Origin: an uncultured Pseudomonadota bacterium
GTDB taxonomy: Bacteria; Pseudomonadota; Gammaproteobacteria; Burkholderiales; Rhodocyclaceae
Length of the DNA: 52,685 bases
Assembly: GCA_903951825.1 (NCBI GenBank)
Contig: CAJBDJ010000029.1
Coordinates: 1 to 52,685, forward strand
Reading direction: 5' to 3'
Below, piece by piece: positions 9,023 through 17,302 of the stretch (positions are counted from its first letter, which is position 1; each line of letters begins with the position of its first letter). The position numbers were made by a program, and so were the translations under genes. The notes beneath the pieces were generated by a model. That model searched no databases. It was not told where the DNA came from and was given only the letters and a program-made list of their open reading frames with translations.

Positions 9023-9715
9023 TCAGGTTGGTTCGCGGAGGATGGCGAGGGTTGCCGAACTGAAATCGCGCCGGTAAAGGACGATCAGGATGCACAGCGC
9101 GAGAAGCGCAAGCAGCAGGGGGTGCAGCAGCCAGCCGGAGGCGGCGAGGCCGAAATAATAGGCGCGAATGCCGCGATTGAAATCGTCGCCGGCCAGGTTG
9201 TTGGCACCGCCCAGGCGCAGCGCAAAAGCCTCGATTGACGGCTCGCCGGCCTTGCCCAGGGGAGCGGCGCCGACCAGAATCGACAGCAGATTGAACTGGC
9301 GCAGCGACCAGGTGAATTTGAAATAGGCAAAGACAAAACTGACGAGAACCAGCATCAGCTTGATTTCCAGCAACTCGCGATTGCCGGCGCCGCCGAAAGG
9401 CAGGTCGGCGGTCACGTTGATCAGCTTATCGGCCGCCCCCAGCGCGGCAATCAGGCCGGCGATGATATAAATGGTCGTGTTGGCGTAAAACGAAACGCTG
9501 GTCATCAGGTTGCCGATCAGCGCCGCATCGGTGACCCGGACGTCGCGCTCCAGCATGCTTCTGGCCCACGCCATACGGTAAAACTGGGTGCTGCGAATCA
9601 GCCCCCTGGCGCTCCACTGGCTATGTTCTGAAAACCAGGCATAACCCGCCCAGCAGGCAAAGAAAATTGCCAAAGAAAGCCAGTCGACGGCAGAAAGGTG
9701 GGGAAGTGCGTGCAT
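9023..9715 (-). CDS. DUF599 family membrane protein
   Basis: 230 residues with about four to five transmembrane helices. The pattern WLSLAIFFACWAGYAWFSE at the start, then IGNLMTSVSFYANTTIYII, and NLAGDDFNRGIRAYYFGLA match the DUF599 family of small uncharacterised inner-membrane proteins. It heads the DUF599-rarD-spermidine-synthase-like run. No function is established for the family. Confidence 0.85.
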   Translation of the reverse strand: MHALPHLSAVDWLSLAIFFACWAGYAWFSEHSQWSARGLIRSTQFYRMAWARSMLERDVRVTDAALIGNLMTSVSFYANTTIYIIAGLIAALGAADKLINVTADLPFGGAGNRELLEIKLMLVLVSFVFAYFKFTWSLRQFNLLSILVGAAPLGKAGEPSIEAFALRLGGANNLAGDDFNRGIRAYYFGLAASGWLLHPLLLALLALCILIVLYRRDFSSATLAILREPT

Positions 9716-9787
9716 GGACTCAAGTTTGCCACAAGGCGGCGCTGCTCGGCGCGGCAGATGCGCGGCTGTGAGAGCGTCGGTTGTGGC

Positions 9788-10146
9788 TTAGAGCCCCAAA
9801 TAGAGGTTGTTCTGGCCAAGCTTGAGTCGCCGCAAATCGTAGATCGTGTAGAAATTGGCGAGGCTTGCGTAGTAGGCGATATTGAGTTGCGAGAGTCCAA
9901 GGCTTGGCAATATTTTGGCAATGGCATACAGGGGGAGCCAGCGTGAGGCGTTTTTGGCGCACCATGCCCATCTGGCGATAGCGAAAACTCTTGGCATCCC
10001 GTTTGAGTGCCGCCGCACAATGTGCTCTCTCGCACCAGCAATTGCTGGATCACTTTGCGTGTCGCGGGAGTCAGTGCTGCTTCGAGCATGTGCTCCAAGC
10101 GTTCACGCATGCTCGCAACGTCGGCAAGCGCTCATTCGCGATGCCG
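9788..10146 (-). pseudogene. Tn3-family transposase fragment (TnpA), frameshifted
   Basis: Read in three frames, the minus strand gives one continuous similarity to the N-terminal part of Tn3-type transposases. It runs ERLEHMLEAALTPATRKVIQ with LLVREST, then LKRDAKSFRYRQMGMVRQKR, then LPSLGLSQLNIAYYASL with NFYTIYDLRRLKLGQ. Two small shifts, near 10013 and 9931, join the frames. The match stops abruptly at 9788 where full-length TnpA would continue for hundreds of residues. No inverted repeats, resolvase or passenger genes were found. It is an old remnant; its 5' limit is uncertain. Confidence 0.62.
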
Positions 10147-10178
10147 CTTGCTCGGGTAGTTGAAAATGCAGTGTTCGA

Positions 10179-10472
10179 CTAAATTGCTTGCACCTGAAAA
10201 ACCTTGGCCGGGCCGGCTCTGAACGCGATGTTTTTGGCATCAGCAGCAATCATGTGCGGCGCAATATCGTGAGCCTTCAGTGCCTCGATGGACGCCCATT
10301 TTTCAATAAGGATGTATTTGTTTTCATCGTCGATAACTCGGTTCAGCTCATACTGAAGGCAGCCCTCTTCGCGTAATACAATGGGGCGCAGATTATTAAA
10401 TGCTTCAATTTGCTGTTTGGCACAACCTGGCCTGGTTTCGATCATGATGACAAGAGATATTTCTTTTGGCAT
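10179..10472 (-). CDS. antibiotic biosynthesis monooxygenase (ABM) domain protein, YgiN-like
   Basis: 97 residues forming a single dimeric alpha+beta barrel. It opens with SLVIMIETRPGCAKQQIEAF and contains LREEGCLQYELNRVIDDENK, YILIEKWASIEALKAH and HMIA, the usual order of the family. Members oxidise quinols or small phenolics without cofactor, or degrade reactive species, but the substrate here cannot be read from sequence. GGAG lies six bases before the ATG. It sits between a transposase remnant and tRNA-Arg. Confidence 0.85.
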   Translation of the reverse strand: MPKEISLVIMIETRPGCAKQQIEAFNNLRPIVLREEGCLQYELNRVIDDENKYILIEKWASIEALKAHDIAPHMIAADAKNIAFRAGPAKVFQVQAI

Positions 10473-10581
10473 TTTTTCTCCGGTTTTTAATCGCTACAGT
10501 GAGCCCGAGAGTTGACCCGGAAAGCACCATTTTCGCTCAGGATGAGTCCGGGCGGCGCACGCCGATTGCGTGACCTTGGGG

Positions 10582-10653
10582 TACCCCCAGGTGGAATCGA
10601 ACCACCAATTCGCCCTTAGGAGGGGCGGGTTATATCCATTTAACTATGGAGGC
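10582..10653 (-). tRNA. tRNA-Arg (anticodon CCU)
   Basis: 72 nt ending at the discriminator base; the 3' CCA is not encoded (the next bases are CCC). The acceptor stem GCCTCCA/TGGGGGT pairs with two G-U pairs. The D stem is GTTA/TAAC and the anticodon stem CGCCC/GGGCG holds the loop CTCCTAA, giving CCU. The T arm is GGTGG-TTCGATT-CCACC. It reads the rare AGG codon. No terminator was seen nearby. Confidence 0.93.
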
Positions 10654-10765
10654 AATTATTGTCCGCAGCGATTCTACCGGTGGTCGAGGGTCATGCGCCA
10701 GCAAGCTTCACCGGGATCGCTCCCCGCTTGAGCTCGTAAGACGTTAAAATCCTCGCTTTCCCAAC

Positions 10766-10786
10766 ACGGCGCCTCCGGGGCGCCGT
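10766..10786. other. GC-rich stem-loop upstream of uup
   Basis: ACGGCGCC and GGCGCCGT form an 8-bp perfect stem around a 5-base loop. It is followed on the plus strand by TTATTAATT and lies 15 bp before the uup start. It could be a terminator of upstream transcription or part of the uup leader; no choice can be made from sequence alone. Confidence 0.45.
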
Positions 10787-10800
10787 TATTAATTGGTGCC

Positions 10801-12726
10801 ATGCCTTACCTCAAACTCGCTGATGCTTGCCTCGCCTACGGCCACGTGCCGCTTCTTGACCATACTGATTTTTTGCTTGATCCGGGCGAGCGCGTTGCGC
10901 TGATCGGCCGCAACGGTACCGGAAAATCTTCGCTCCTTGCCGCCCTGGCTGGCGGTTCCGGGCGTGGCAAGCTTGATGATGGGGAAGTCTGGGTGCAACC
11001 TGGCATTCGCGTCGGTTATGTGCCGCAGGAACCCCCTTTTGATATGGAGGCGACAGTTTTTGAGGCAGTGGTTTCCGGCATGGGCGAAACCTCGAAAATT
11101 CTTGCCGAGTATCACGATGTCGTCCATCACCTCTCTGAAGGCAGCGGCGATCCGGATGTCCTGATGACGCGCATGGCGGCGCTTCAGCAAGAACTCGAAA
11201 CACGCGGTGCCTGGGCTTACGAGGCGCAAGCCGAGAAGGTGATTGATCGCTTCGGACTCGATCCGGAGGCCAACGTCGGCAGTCTTTCGGGCGGACAGAA
11301 AAAGCGCCTGGCGCTGGCGCAGGCGCTGGCCGTCGCGCCGGAAGTCCTGTTGCTTGACGAACCGACCAACCATCTCGATATCGCTGCCATTGAGTGGCTG
11401 GAAAATCTTTTGATTGAAACGGGGACCACGCTGTTTTTTATTACCCATGACCGCTCGTTTCTCAACCGGGTGTGTACGCGCATCGTTGAGCTCGATCGTG
11501 GCCGCCTGGTCAGCTTTCCTGGCAGCTTTGCCGAATATCAGGCGCGCAAGGAAGCCTTGCTGCACGAGGAGGGACTGGCCAATGCGCGCGCCGACAAGTT
11601 GTTGAAGGAAGAGGAAGTCTGGATCCGTAAGGGCGTCGAGGCGCGCCGTACGCGGGCGGTTTTTCGCGTTCAGCGTCTCGATATCCTGCGTGCCGAGCGA
11701 CAGGCGCGACGCGAACGAATGGGCAAGGTCAATCTGCAGCTCGATGCCGGGGACAAGAGCGGCAAATTGGTTGCCGAGCTGGAGTGCGTCAGTAAATCCT
11801 TCGGACAACGAGCGATTGTGCGTGAATTTTCAGCACGCATTCAGCGCGGCGATAAAATCGGCGTGATCGGCCCTAACGGCGCCGGTAAAACCACCTTGTT
11901 ACGCATGATTCTCGGCGAGTTATCGCCGGATAGCGGCACCGTGCGTCAGGGGACGAAAATTGACGTGGCTTATTTTGACCAATTTCGTACCCAATTGAAC
12001 CCCGACTCAACCCTGATCGATGTCATTTCACCGGGTTCGGATTTCGTTGAAATCGGTGGCGCGCGCAAGCATGTGATTGGCTATCTGGAGGACTTTCTTT
12101 TTGCTCCTGAACGCTCGCGCTCGCCCGTCAGCTCGCTGTCCGGCGGGGAGCGCAACCGTCTGCTGCTGGCGCGCCTGTTTGCCAAACCGGCCAACGTGCT
12201 GGTTCTTGACGAGCCAACCAACGACCTCGACATCGACACCCTGGAGTTGCTTGAGGAACTCCTCGCCAAGTACGACGGCACGCTCTTTCTCGTCAGCCAC
12301 GACCGGACGTTTCTCGATAATGTCGTGACCCAGACAATCGCCGCAGAAGGCGACGGCGTCTGGCGTGAATATGCCGGTGGTTATAGCGATTGGGCAAATT
12401 ACAAGGCCAGCGTGCAGAAGAAAGAGGCTGCGCGCTTGAAGACGGAGGCCAGGACGCCACTCAAAGGCGCGGAGCCGGCCAGAGCAAAAATCGACAAACT
12501 ATCCTGGAAAGAGCAAAAGGAATTGACCGATTTGCCCGAAAAAATTGCGATGCTCGAAAGCGAACAAGGCGAATTGAGTCGTGCCCTTGCTGACAGCCGC
12601 ATTTACCAGAGCAACCCGGATGGCGCGCAGCAGGCAGCGCTGCGGCTGGCTGTCATCGATGATGAACTGTTGCGCTACCTGGAACGCTGGGAAACCCTCG
12701 AAGCGCGCTCCGCTGCGGCTGGCTGA
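10801..12726 (+). CDS. uup: ABC-F family ATPase Uup
   Basis: 641 residues with two ABC nucleotide-binding domains and no membrane segments. Domain 1 has Walker A GRNGTGKSS, signature LSGGQKKRLALAQAL and Walker B LLLDEPTNHLD. Domain 2 has GPNGAGKTT, LSGGERNRLLLARLF and LVLDEPTNDLD. A charged linker and a C-terminal helical region (KIDKLSWKEQKELTDLPEKI) match Uup, which binds DNA/ribosomes and suppresses precise transposon excision in E. coli. It ends directly against the convergent HDOD gene at 12727, with no gap. The start at 10801 lacks a strong Shine-Dalgarno sequence. Confidence 0.93.
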   Translation: MPYLKLADACLAYGHVPLLDHTDFLLDPGERVALIGRNGTGKSSLLAALAGGSGRGKLDDGEVWVQPGIRVGYVPQEPPFDMEATVFEAVVSGMGETSKILAEYHDVVHHLSEGSGDPDVLMTRMAALQQELETRGAWAYEAQAEKVIDRFGLDPEANVGSLSGGQKKRLALAQALAVAPEVLLLDEPTNHLDIAAIEWLENLLIETGTTLFFITHDRSFLNRVCTRIVELDRGRLVSFPGSFAEYQARKEALLHEEGLANARADKLLKEEEVWIRKGVEARRTRAVFRVQRLDILRAERQARRERMGKVNLQLDAGDKSGKLVAELECVSKSFGQRAIVREFSARIQRGDKIGVIGPNGAGKTTLLRMILGELSPDSGTVRQGTKIDVAYFDQFRTQLNPDSTLIDVISPGSDFVEIGGARKHVIGYLEDFLFAPERSRSPVSSLSGGERNRLLLARLFAKPANVLVLDEPTNDLDIDTLELLEELLAKYDGTLFLVSHDRTFLDNVVTQTIAAEGDGVWREYAGGYSDWANYKASVQKKEAARLKTEARTPLKGAEPARAKIDKLSWKEQKELTDLPEKIAMLESEQGELSRALADSRIYQSNPDGAQQAALRLAVIDDELLRYLERWETLEARSAAAG

Positions 12727-13587
12727 TCAGCCCGGCTCGACTTCGGCGCCGTCCGCTTCGCGAGCCGGCATCGGATCGACGCCAATACGTTGGCGGACGG
12801 CTTCCGGGCTGATATTGAGCAATTGCCCGATGTCGATGTAATCGTCCTGAAGTGCCGGGTTATTCCAGCCATTGGCCGAATGGCGGGCAAGACGTACCGC
12901 CAGCGCAACGTTGTGCTGGCGCAGGTTGGCGTTGTCTGAACCGATGAGGTTTTGCAGCAGTTCCGGCAGATGCCAGACACGAACCAGCTCATCCTGAATA
13001 TCCTGAAAGGTCATGCCCAGGGTATTGATCTGGGCTTCGCTACTGCGCAGTGTCGAATGCGCCAGTTGTTGTGCGCGGATTTCCTGACCGAGATCGGGGG
13101 CAAAAGTCCATACCAGAATTTCGGCGATGTCATGCAGCAGAGCTGCAATCCGAACTTCTTCCATGTTCAGGTCGTTGCGCCAGATTGCCCACTCCTGAGC
13201 ATAATCGGCCGCCCGCTGGGCACGCCGGATAATTTGCAGAACCCCCAGCAGACCATGTTGATGCCGCCCCTTGAGCAGCCCTTCAATCGTTGACAGGTCA
13301 TTGAAATGTTTGAAAAAAGGCTCAACGCCTATCATCATGACGGCACTCGAGACTGTGGTGATGTCGCGTTGCAGTGAGCGACTGCCGATCGCTTGCGTCA
13401 GAAAAAAAACGCGCGCGGTCATCAATGGATCCTGAATGACGACCAGTGATAGCTCACGCGCATCGACCTCATCCATGTCTTGACGCATTTCATCGAGGCG
13501 ACGCTTGGTCGCTCGCAGGACGGGCACGCTGCTCTCGCTGAAGTGGGAGACCCAGGCATTGATGTCGGGCAAGGGATGGTCGAGCAT
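12727..13587 (-). CDS. HDOD domain protein
   Basis: 286 residues with an HDOD domain: SLVVIQDPLMTARVFFL, then ITTVSSAVMMIG in the usual position, then ALLHDIAEILVWTFAP. The LHD segment preserves one HD-like pair but not the full phosphohydrolase set. The C-terminal part after WHLPELLQNLI parallels the HDOD protein at 4518-5387, so the two are probably paralogues. AAGGAA lies before the ATG. Its stop codon abuts that of uup. HDOD proteins commonly take part in signalling linked to cyclic-di-GMP or to stress, but no specific role can be given. Confidence 0.82.
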   Translation of the reverse strand: MLDHPLPDINAWVSHFSESSVPVLRATKRRLDEMRQDMDEVDARELSLVVIQDPLMTARVFFLTQAIGSRSLQRDITTVSSAVMMIGVEPFFKHFNDLSTIEGLLKGRHQHGLLGVLQIIRRAQRAADYAQEWAIWRNDLNMEEVRIAALLHDIAEILVWTFAPDLGQEIRAQQLAHSTLRSSEAQINTLGMTFQDIQDELVRVWHLPELLQNLIGSDNANLRQHNVALAVRLARHSANGWNNPALQDDYIDIGQLLNISPEAVRQRIGVDPMPAREADGAEVEPG

Positions 13588-13702
13588 AGGTCAATTCCTT
13601 GAAATGGCATTCCCAAAACGCGCTGTGCCGAGTGTAAGGGGCGCAGCGCGGGTGGGCAAGTTCGCTCATGCGATAATGCGCTTTTGACACATTTTTCCCA
13701 TC

Positions 13703-14344
13703 ATGCGCTACACCATTGTTCCGGTGACTCCTTTTGAGCAGAACTGCACTATTTTTTGGTGCGAGAAAACCCGCCAGGCCGCAGTGATTGACCCGGGAGG
13801 CGATATTCCGCGCATTCAGAAAGCACTTGCCGATGAAGGCCTGAGTCTCGCCAAAATATTGGTAACTCATGGCCATATCGACCACGCCGGCGGCGTCGCG
13901 GTGCTTGCTGAACTGGGTGGCGTGCCCATCGAAGGGCCGCACAGTGAAGATGCTTTCTGGATTGATGGCATGCCGCAGCAAAGCAAAATGTTTGGCTTTC
14001 CTGATGTTAAAACCTTTGTCCCGACCCGTTGGCTGGCAGGTGGCGACAAGGTACATTTCGGCGAGGTGGAACTGGATGTCCTGCATTGCCCGGGGCACAC
14101 CCCGGGGCATGTGGTTTTCTTTCACGCGCCGAGCCAACTGGCGCAAGTCGGTGACGTGATTTTCCAAGGATCCATCGGTCGCACTGATTTTCCGCGGGGT
14201 GATCACGAAACCCTGATTCGCTCGATTCGTCAGCAGCTTTTCCCGCTTGGCGACGCTGTCGAGTTCATCCCGGGCCACGGCCCGATGTCAACTTTCGGTG
14301 AAGAGCGTCGCTACAACCCGTTTCTCAGCGGGAAATTCGGCTAA
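13703..14344 (+). CDS. MBL-fold metallohydrolase, YcbL/glyoxalase II-like
   Basis: 213 residues, the short form of the glyoxalase II family. The metal-binding motif is THGHIDHAGG near residue 56. Later ligands are the His of HCPGHTPGHVVFF, the Asp of VGDVIFQGSIGR and the His of IPGHGPMSTFGEE. It lacks the C-terminal domain of classical GloB, so it fits the YcbL-type hydrolases, which include enzymes acting on S-lactoylglutathione and on small thioesters. The substrate is unproven. Its stop overlaps by three bases the stop of the convergent EAL/HDOD gene. Confidence 0.88.
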   Translation: MRYTIVPVTPFEQNCTIFWCEKTRQAAVIDPGGDIPRIQKALADEGLSLAKILVTHGHIDHAGGVAVLAELGGVPIEGPHSEDAFWIDGMPQQSKMFGFPDVKTFVPTRWLAGGDKVHFGEVELDVLHCPGHTPGHVVFFHAPSQLAQVGDVIFQGSIGRTDFPRGDHETLIRSIRQQLFPLGDAVEFIPGHGPMSTFGEERRYNPFLSGKFG

Positions 14345-15534
14345 TTTTTGGCTTCGCCGGGGACATTGACTTTTTCAGCCCAGATCAGCGCTTCAAGTTG
14401 AGCCTCGACGTGCTCGGCGGCACTCAATGGCAGATTGCCCAAAAGGCTCGCCGCCAGTGCGGTGTCTCGCGTTTCAGCGGCAATGACCAGCTTGAGCAAC
14501 TGGCCAAGCACGCCTCGGTGCCCGAGCAGCGCCATTTTGACCGAGTCGGGCAAAGTAAGCTGCTGGACAACCTCACCGATCGACATGTGCAGCAAAACAT
14601 CAAGCAGTGAAAACGAGCCCACCATAAAGGCTTCGTCACCCAAAATCTCAATATTTTGCTGGAGCGCGACCCGGCTCGACAAAATTTCCATCAAACGTCC
14701 GCGCGCCGCGGCTTTTTGCAGCAGCGGATTGGGTTGCTGGGCATTGTTCGGGTCGGCATAAACTAGGAGTTGAACCCAGCGCTGCAACTGCCGTCGCCCA
14801 AGTAAATTAATCGCCTGCGAGATACTGGTAATCGGCGTGCGGAGTGCGTTAGCCGCAGAATTGACCAACCTCAACAAGCTGTAAGAAAGCTTGGACTCAT
14901 GGCGGAGTACCTCGTCGAGTGAGGCGGTATCGGCATCGGCGGCAATCAAGGCCAGAATCTTTAGCAGCTTGACGCGGGTGATGTCGGCCTTGTCCGCCTT
15001 GTCCACACGAGTCAGTAAAAACTCGGTTGTATGAAGCGAGCAATAGTTTTCTTTTGCCCAATGATGATCACCGTGGGTCTGAATGTCGGTTGCCACGACA
15101 ATGGTTCGACTGGACAAACCGAGCAGAGAGTACGGCGGCAGCGTACGTGCATGGCCAACGCCAATCAGCAGGTAGTCCCAGGCGCCGGTGGCCGGCAATT
15201 TATCGCGCGGGCCAACCTTGACTGCCAGCTGTCTTTTTGCCTCGCGAAAGCCCGTTTCTGGTTGCGGTTTGGCGTTTGTTCCGTCGGGCTTGTCGGCTGC
15301 AGAAAATTGCGGAATGATGCGCTGATCAAGCGCGTGATTAGCCGGATCAAGTAAGTTGGCTTGAATCAGCCAAGGGTGTTGCGAGTTGAATTTGCCAAGC
15401 AGCTGACTTTCAATCAGGCACCGAATGGCCTCTCCGCTGCCTCCGGGCTGCAGCTCTCCGTCAACCAGATAACCCGACCAGGCATCGGTTTTTCCCAGCA
15501 AGGGGTGAATCAGCAAAATGTCAGACGCAGCCAT
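14341..15534 (-). CDS. YuxH-type protein: degenerate EAL plus HDOD domains
   Basis: 397 residues. The N-terminal half has the layout of an EAL phosphodiesterase domain (DILLIHPLLGKTDAWSGYLV at the start, then ATDIQTHGDHHWAKE) but the EAL signature and most acidic metal ligands are not seen, so cyclic-di-GMP hydrolysis is unlikely. The C-terminal half is HDOD (LKILALIAADADTASLDEVL and LSYSLLRLVNSAA, then ITSISQAINLLGRRQLQRW). This EAL-HDOD pairing is the YuxH family. The ATG at 15534 has GAGAGAG upstream; upstream in-frame starts at 15582 and 15783 lack one. It is divergent from the DNA glycosylase gene. Confidence 0.85.
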   Translation of the reverse strand: MAASDILLIHPLLGKTDAWSGYLVDGELQPGGSGEAIRCLIESQLLGKFNSQHPWLIQANLLDPANHALDQRIIPQFSAADKPDGTNAKPQPETGFREAKRQLAVKVGPRDKLPATGAWDYLLIGVGHARTLPPYSLLGLSSRTIVVATDIQTHGDHHWAKENYCSLHTTEFLLTRVDKADKADITRVKLLKILALIAADADTASLDEVLRHESKLSYSLLRLVNSAANALRTPITSISQAINLLGRRQLQRWVQLLVYADPNNAQQPNPLLQKAAARGRLMEILSSRVALQQNIEILGDEAFMVGSFSLLDVLLHMSIGEVVQQLTLPDSVKMALLGHRGVLGQLLKLVIAAETRDTALAASLLGNLPLSAAEHVEAQLEALIWAEKVNVPGEAKN

Positions 15535-15656
15535 GGTATCTCTCTCAATAGTGTCAACGATATTAGCAAAATCTGTTGGCATTTTGGATGTCGTCCGAAC
15601 CTGGCTGCCAGCGGCAACTACCCGGCCAGGCGTAATTTGCTCTTTATAATTACGGC

Positions 15657-16277
15657 ATGACTGCGCCCTCTTATTGGCAACAAGCATCTGATGACCTGGC
15701 AGCCGGCGATCCGCAGATGGCTGAACTGATTGAGCGTTATGCCGATGCCGGACTGATCTCGCGTGGCGATCCATTCGCAACACTGGCTCGCTCGGTGGTT
15801 GGACAACAAATTTCAGTCAAGGCGGCTGATGCGGTTTGGTTGCGGTTTTCAGCCAATGTTGGCGCCATCACGCCGGCGGCGGTTCTGGCGGCGGGGGCGA
15901 CCGGGCTCGCCGGGTGCGGTTTGTCGCGACGCAAAATTGAGTATTTGTCCGATCTCGCTGGACATTTTGCCAGCGGCCATCTCGATCCGCTGCGCTGGAA
16001 TGCGATGAGCGACGCCGAGGTGATCGCCGAGTTGACCAAGGTGCGAGGAATTGGACGGTGGACGGCGGAGATGTTTTTGATTTTCAACCAGTTGCGCCCC
16101 GATGTTTTTCCGCTTGACGATATTGGCTTGCAACGTGCTGTTTTTGCACGCTACTTTTCGGGTCAAAAACAAACGCTGAAGACCCTTGATCGTTTCGGCG
16201 AGCGTTGGCGTCCGTGGCGCTCGGTGGCGACCTGGTATTTATGGCGCAGTCTCGACCCGGTGCTGGTCGAGTATTGA
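15657..16277 (+). CDS. DNA-3-methyladenine glycosylase (AlkA-like HhH-GPD)
   Basis: 206 residues of the HhH-GPD superfamily. The helix-hairpin-helix is VRGIGRWTAEMFLIF and the catalytic aspartate lies in FPLDDIGLQRAV. The early SVVGQQISVKAADAVW segment is typical of the short AlkA/Mag1 type without the N-terminal TBP-like domain of E. coli AlkA. It removes alkylated purines in base excision repair. The ATG is 122 bp from the divergent EAL/HDOD start, and accA follows 56 bp downstream. Confidence 0.9.
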   Translation: MTAPSYWQQASDDLAAGDPQMAELIERYADAGLISRGDPFATLARSVVGQQISVKAADAVWLRFSANVGAITPAAVLAAGATGLAGCGLSRRKIEYLSDLAGHFASGHLDPLRWNAMSDAEVIAELTKVRGIGRWTAEMFLIFNQLRPDVFPLDDIGLQRAVFARYFSGQKQTLKTLDRFGERWRPWRSVATWYLWRSLDPVLVEY

Positions 16278-16333
16278 ACGAGCTTTTTTACCTTTGAGGT
16301 AAAATTCGGGCGAACCACGATAACGGGCTGTCC

Positions 16334-17302
16334 ATGAAAACCATTTTCCTCGACTTCGAACAATCGCTCGCCGAACTCGAAGCCAAGATAGAAGAATTCC
16401 GCAACGTTCAGGATGATTCGGCAGTAGATATCTCAACGGAGATTGATCAACTCGCCGTCAAAAGTGTTCAATTGACCAAAGAAATCTACGCCAAGCTGAC
16501 GCCGTGGCAGATTTCCCAGGTGTCGCGCCACCCACAGCGTCCTTACACGCTGGATTACCTTTCGCTGGTTTTTACCGATTTCGAGGAGCTTCATGGTGAT
16601 CGCGCCTTTGCTGACGATCACGCCATCGTTGGTGGTCTGGCTCGACTCAATGGGCAGCCGGTGATGGTAATCGGCCACCAAAAGGGACGCGACACCAAAG
16701 AAAAAATCTACCGAAATTTCGGTATGCCGCGCCCGGAAGGCTATCGCAAGGCACTACGCTTGATGAAACTGGCGGAGAAATTCGCGATTCCGGTGCTCAC
16801 TTTTGTCGATACGCCGGGTGCCTACCCCGGTATCGATGCCGAAGAACGCGGCCAGTCCGAGGCTATCGGTCGCAACCTTTACGTGATGGCCGAGTTGAAG
16901 GTACCCATCATTGTCACCATCATCGGCGAAGGCGGCTCCGGTGGCGCATTGGCGATTGCCGTCGGCGATCAGGTGCAAATGCTGCAAAACTCGACGTATT
17001 CGGTGATCTCTCCCGAAGGCTGCGCGACGATACTATGGAAAAGTGCCGAACGCGCCCCAGAGGCTGCCGAGACCATGGGCATTACTGCGCAGCGACTGAA
17101 ATCCTTGGGCTTGATCGACAAGATCGTTGCCGAACCGCTTGGTGGAGCGCACCGCGACCCTGTGGCGATGGCCGGTCATCTCAAGAAATCGCTGCTTGAC
17201 GCGCTCAAGCATTACACCGCGATGCCGACCAGCGAATTGCTGGAAAGGCGTTTTGAGCGCCTGATGAACTATGGGCGCTTCAAGGAACACGCTGTCAAAT
17301 GA
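16334..17302 (+). CDS. accA: acetyl-CoA carboxylase carboxyltransferase subunit alpha
   Basis: 322 residues, close to the usual 319. AccA with AccD forms the carboxyltransferase that moves CO2 from biotin to acetyl-CoA, the first step of fatty acid synthesis. The N-terminal helical segment ([17 protein letters not shown]) is followed by the crotonase-fold domain: [41 protein letters not shown] and [10 protein letters not shown]. The gene overlaps tilS by 32 bases, suggesting translational coupling; the accA-tilS order is common in betaproteobacteria. Confidence 0.97.
   Translation: MKTIFLDFEQSLAELEAKIEEFRNVQDDSAVDISTEIDQLAVKSVQLTKEIYAKLTPWQISQVSRHPQRPYTLDYLSLVFTDFEELHGDRAFADDHAIVGGLARLNGQPVMVIGHQKGRDTKEKIYRNFGMPRPEGYRKALRLMKLAEKFAIPVLTFVDTPGAYPGIDAEERGQSEAIGRNLYVMAELKVPIIVTIIGEGGSGGALAIAVGDQVQMLQNSTYSVISPEGCATILWKSAERAPEAAETMGITAQRLKSLGLIDKIVAEPLGGAHRDPVAMAGHLKKSLLDALKHYTAMPTSELLERRFERLMNYGRFKEHAVK

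Noticed and set aside
10789..11808. Minus-strand open frame (339 codons) opposite uup
   Set aside because: Antisense to a clear ABC-F gene and without any motif.
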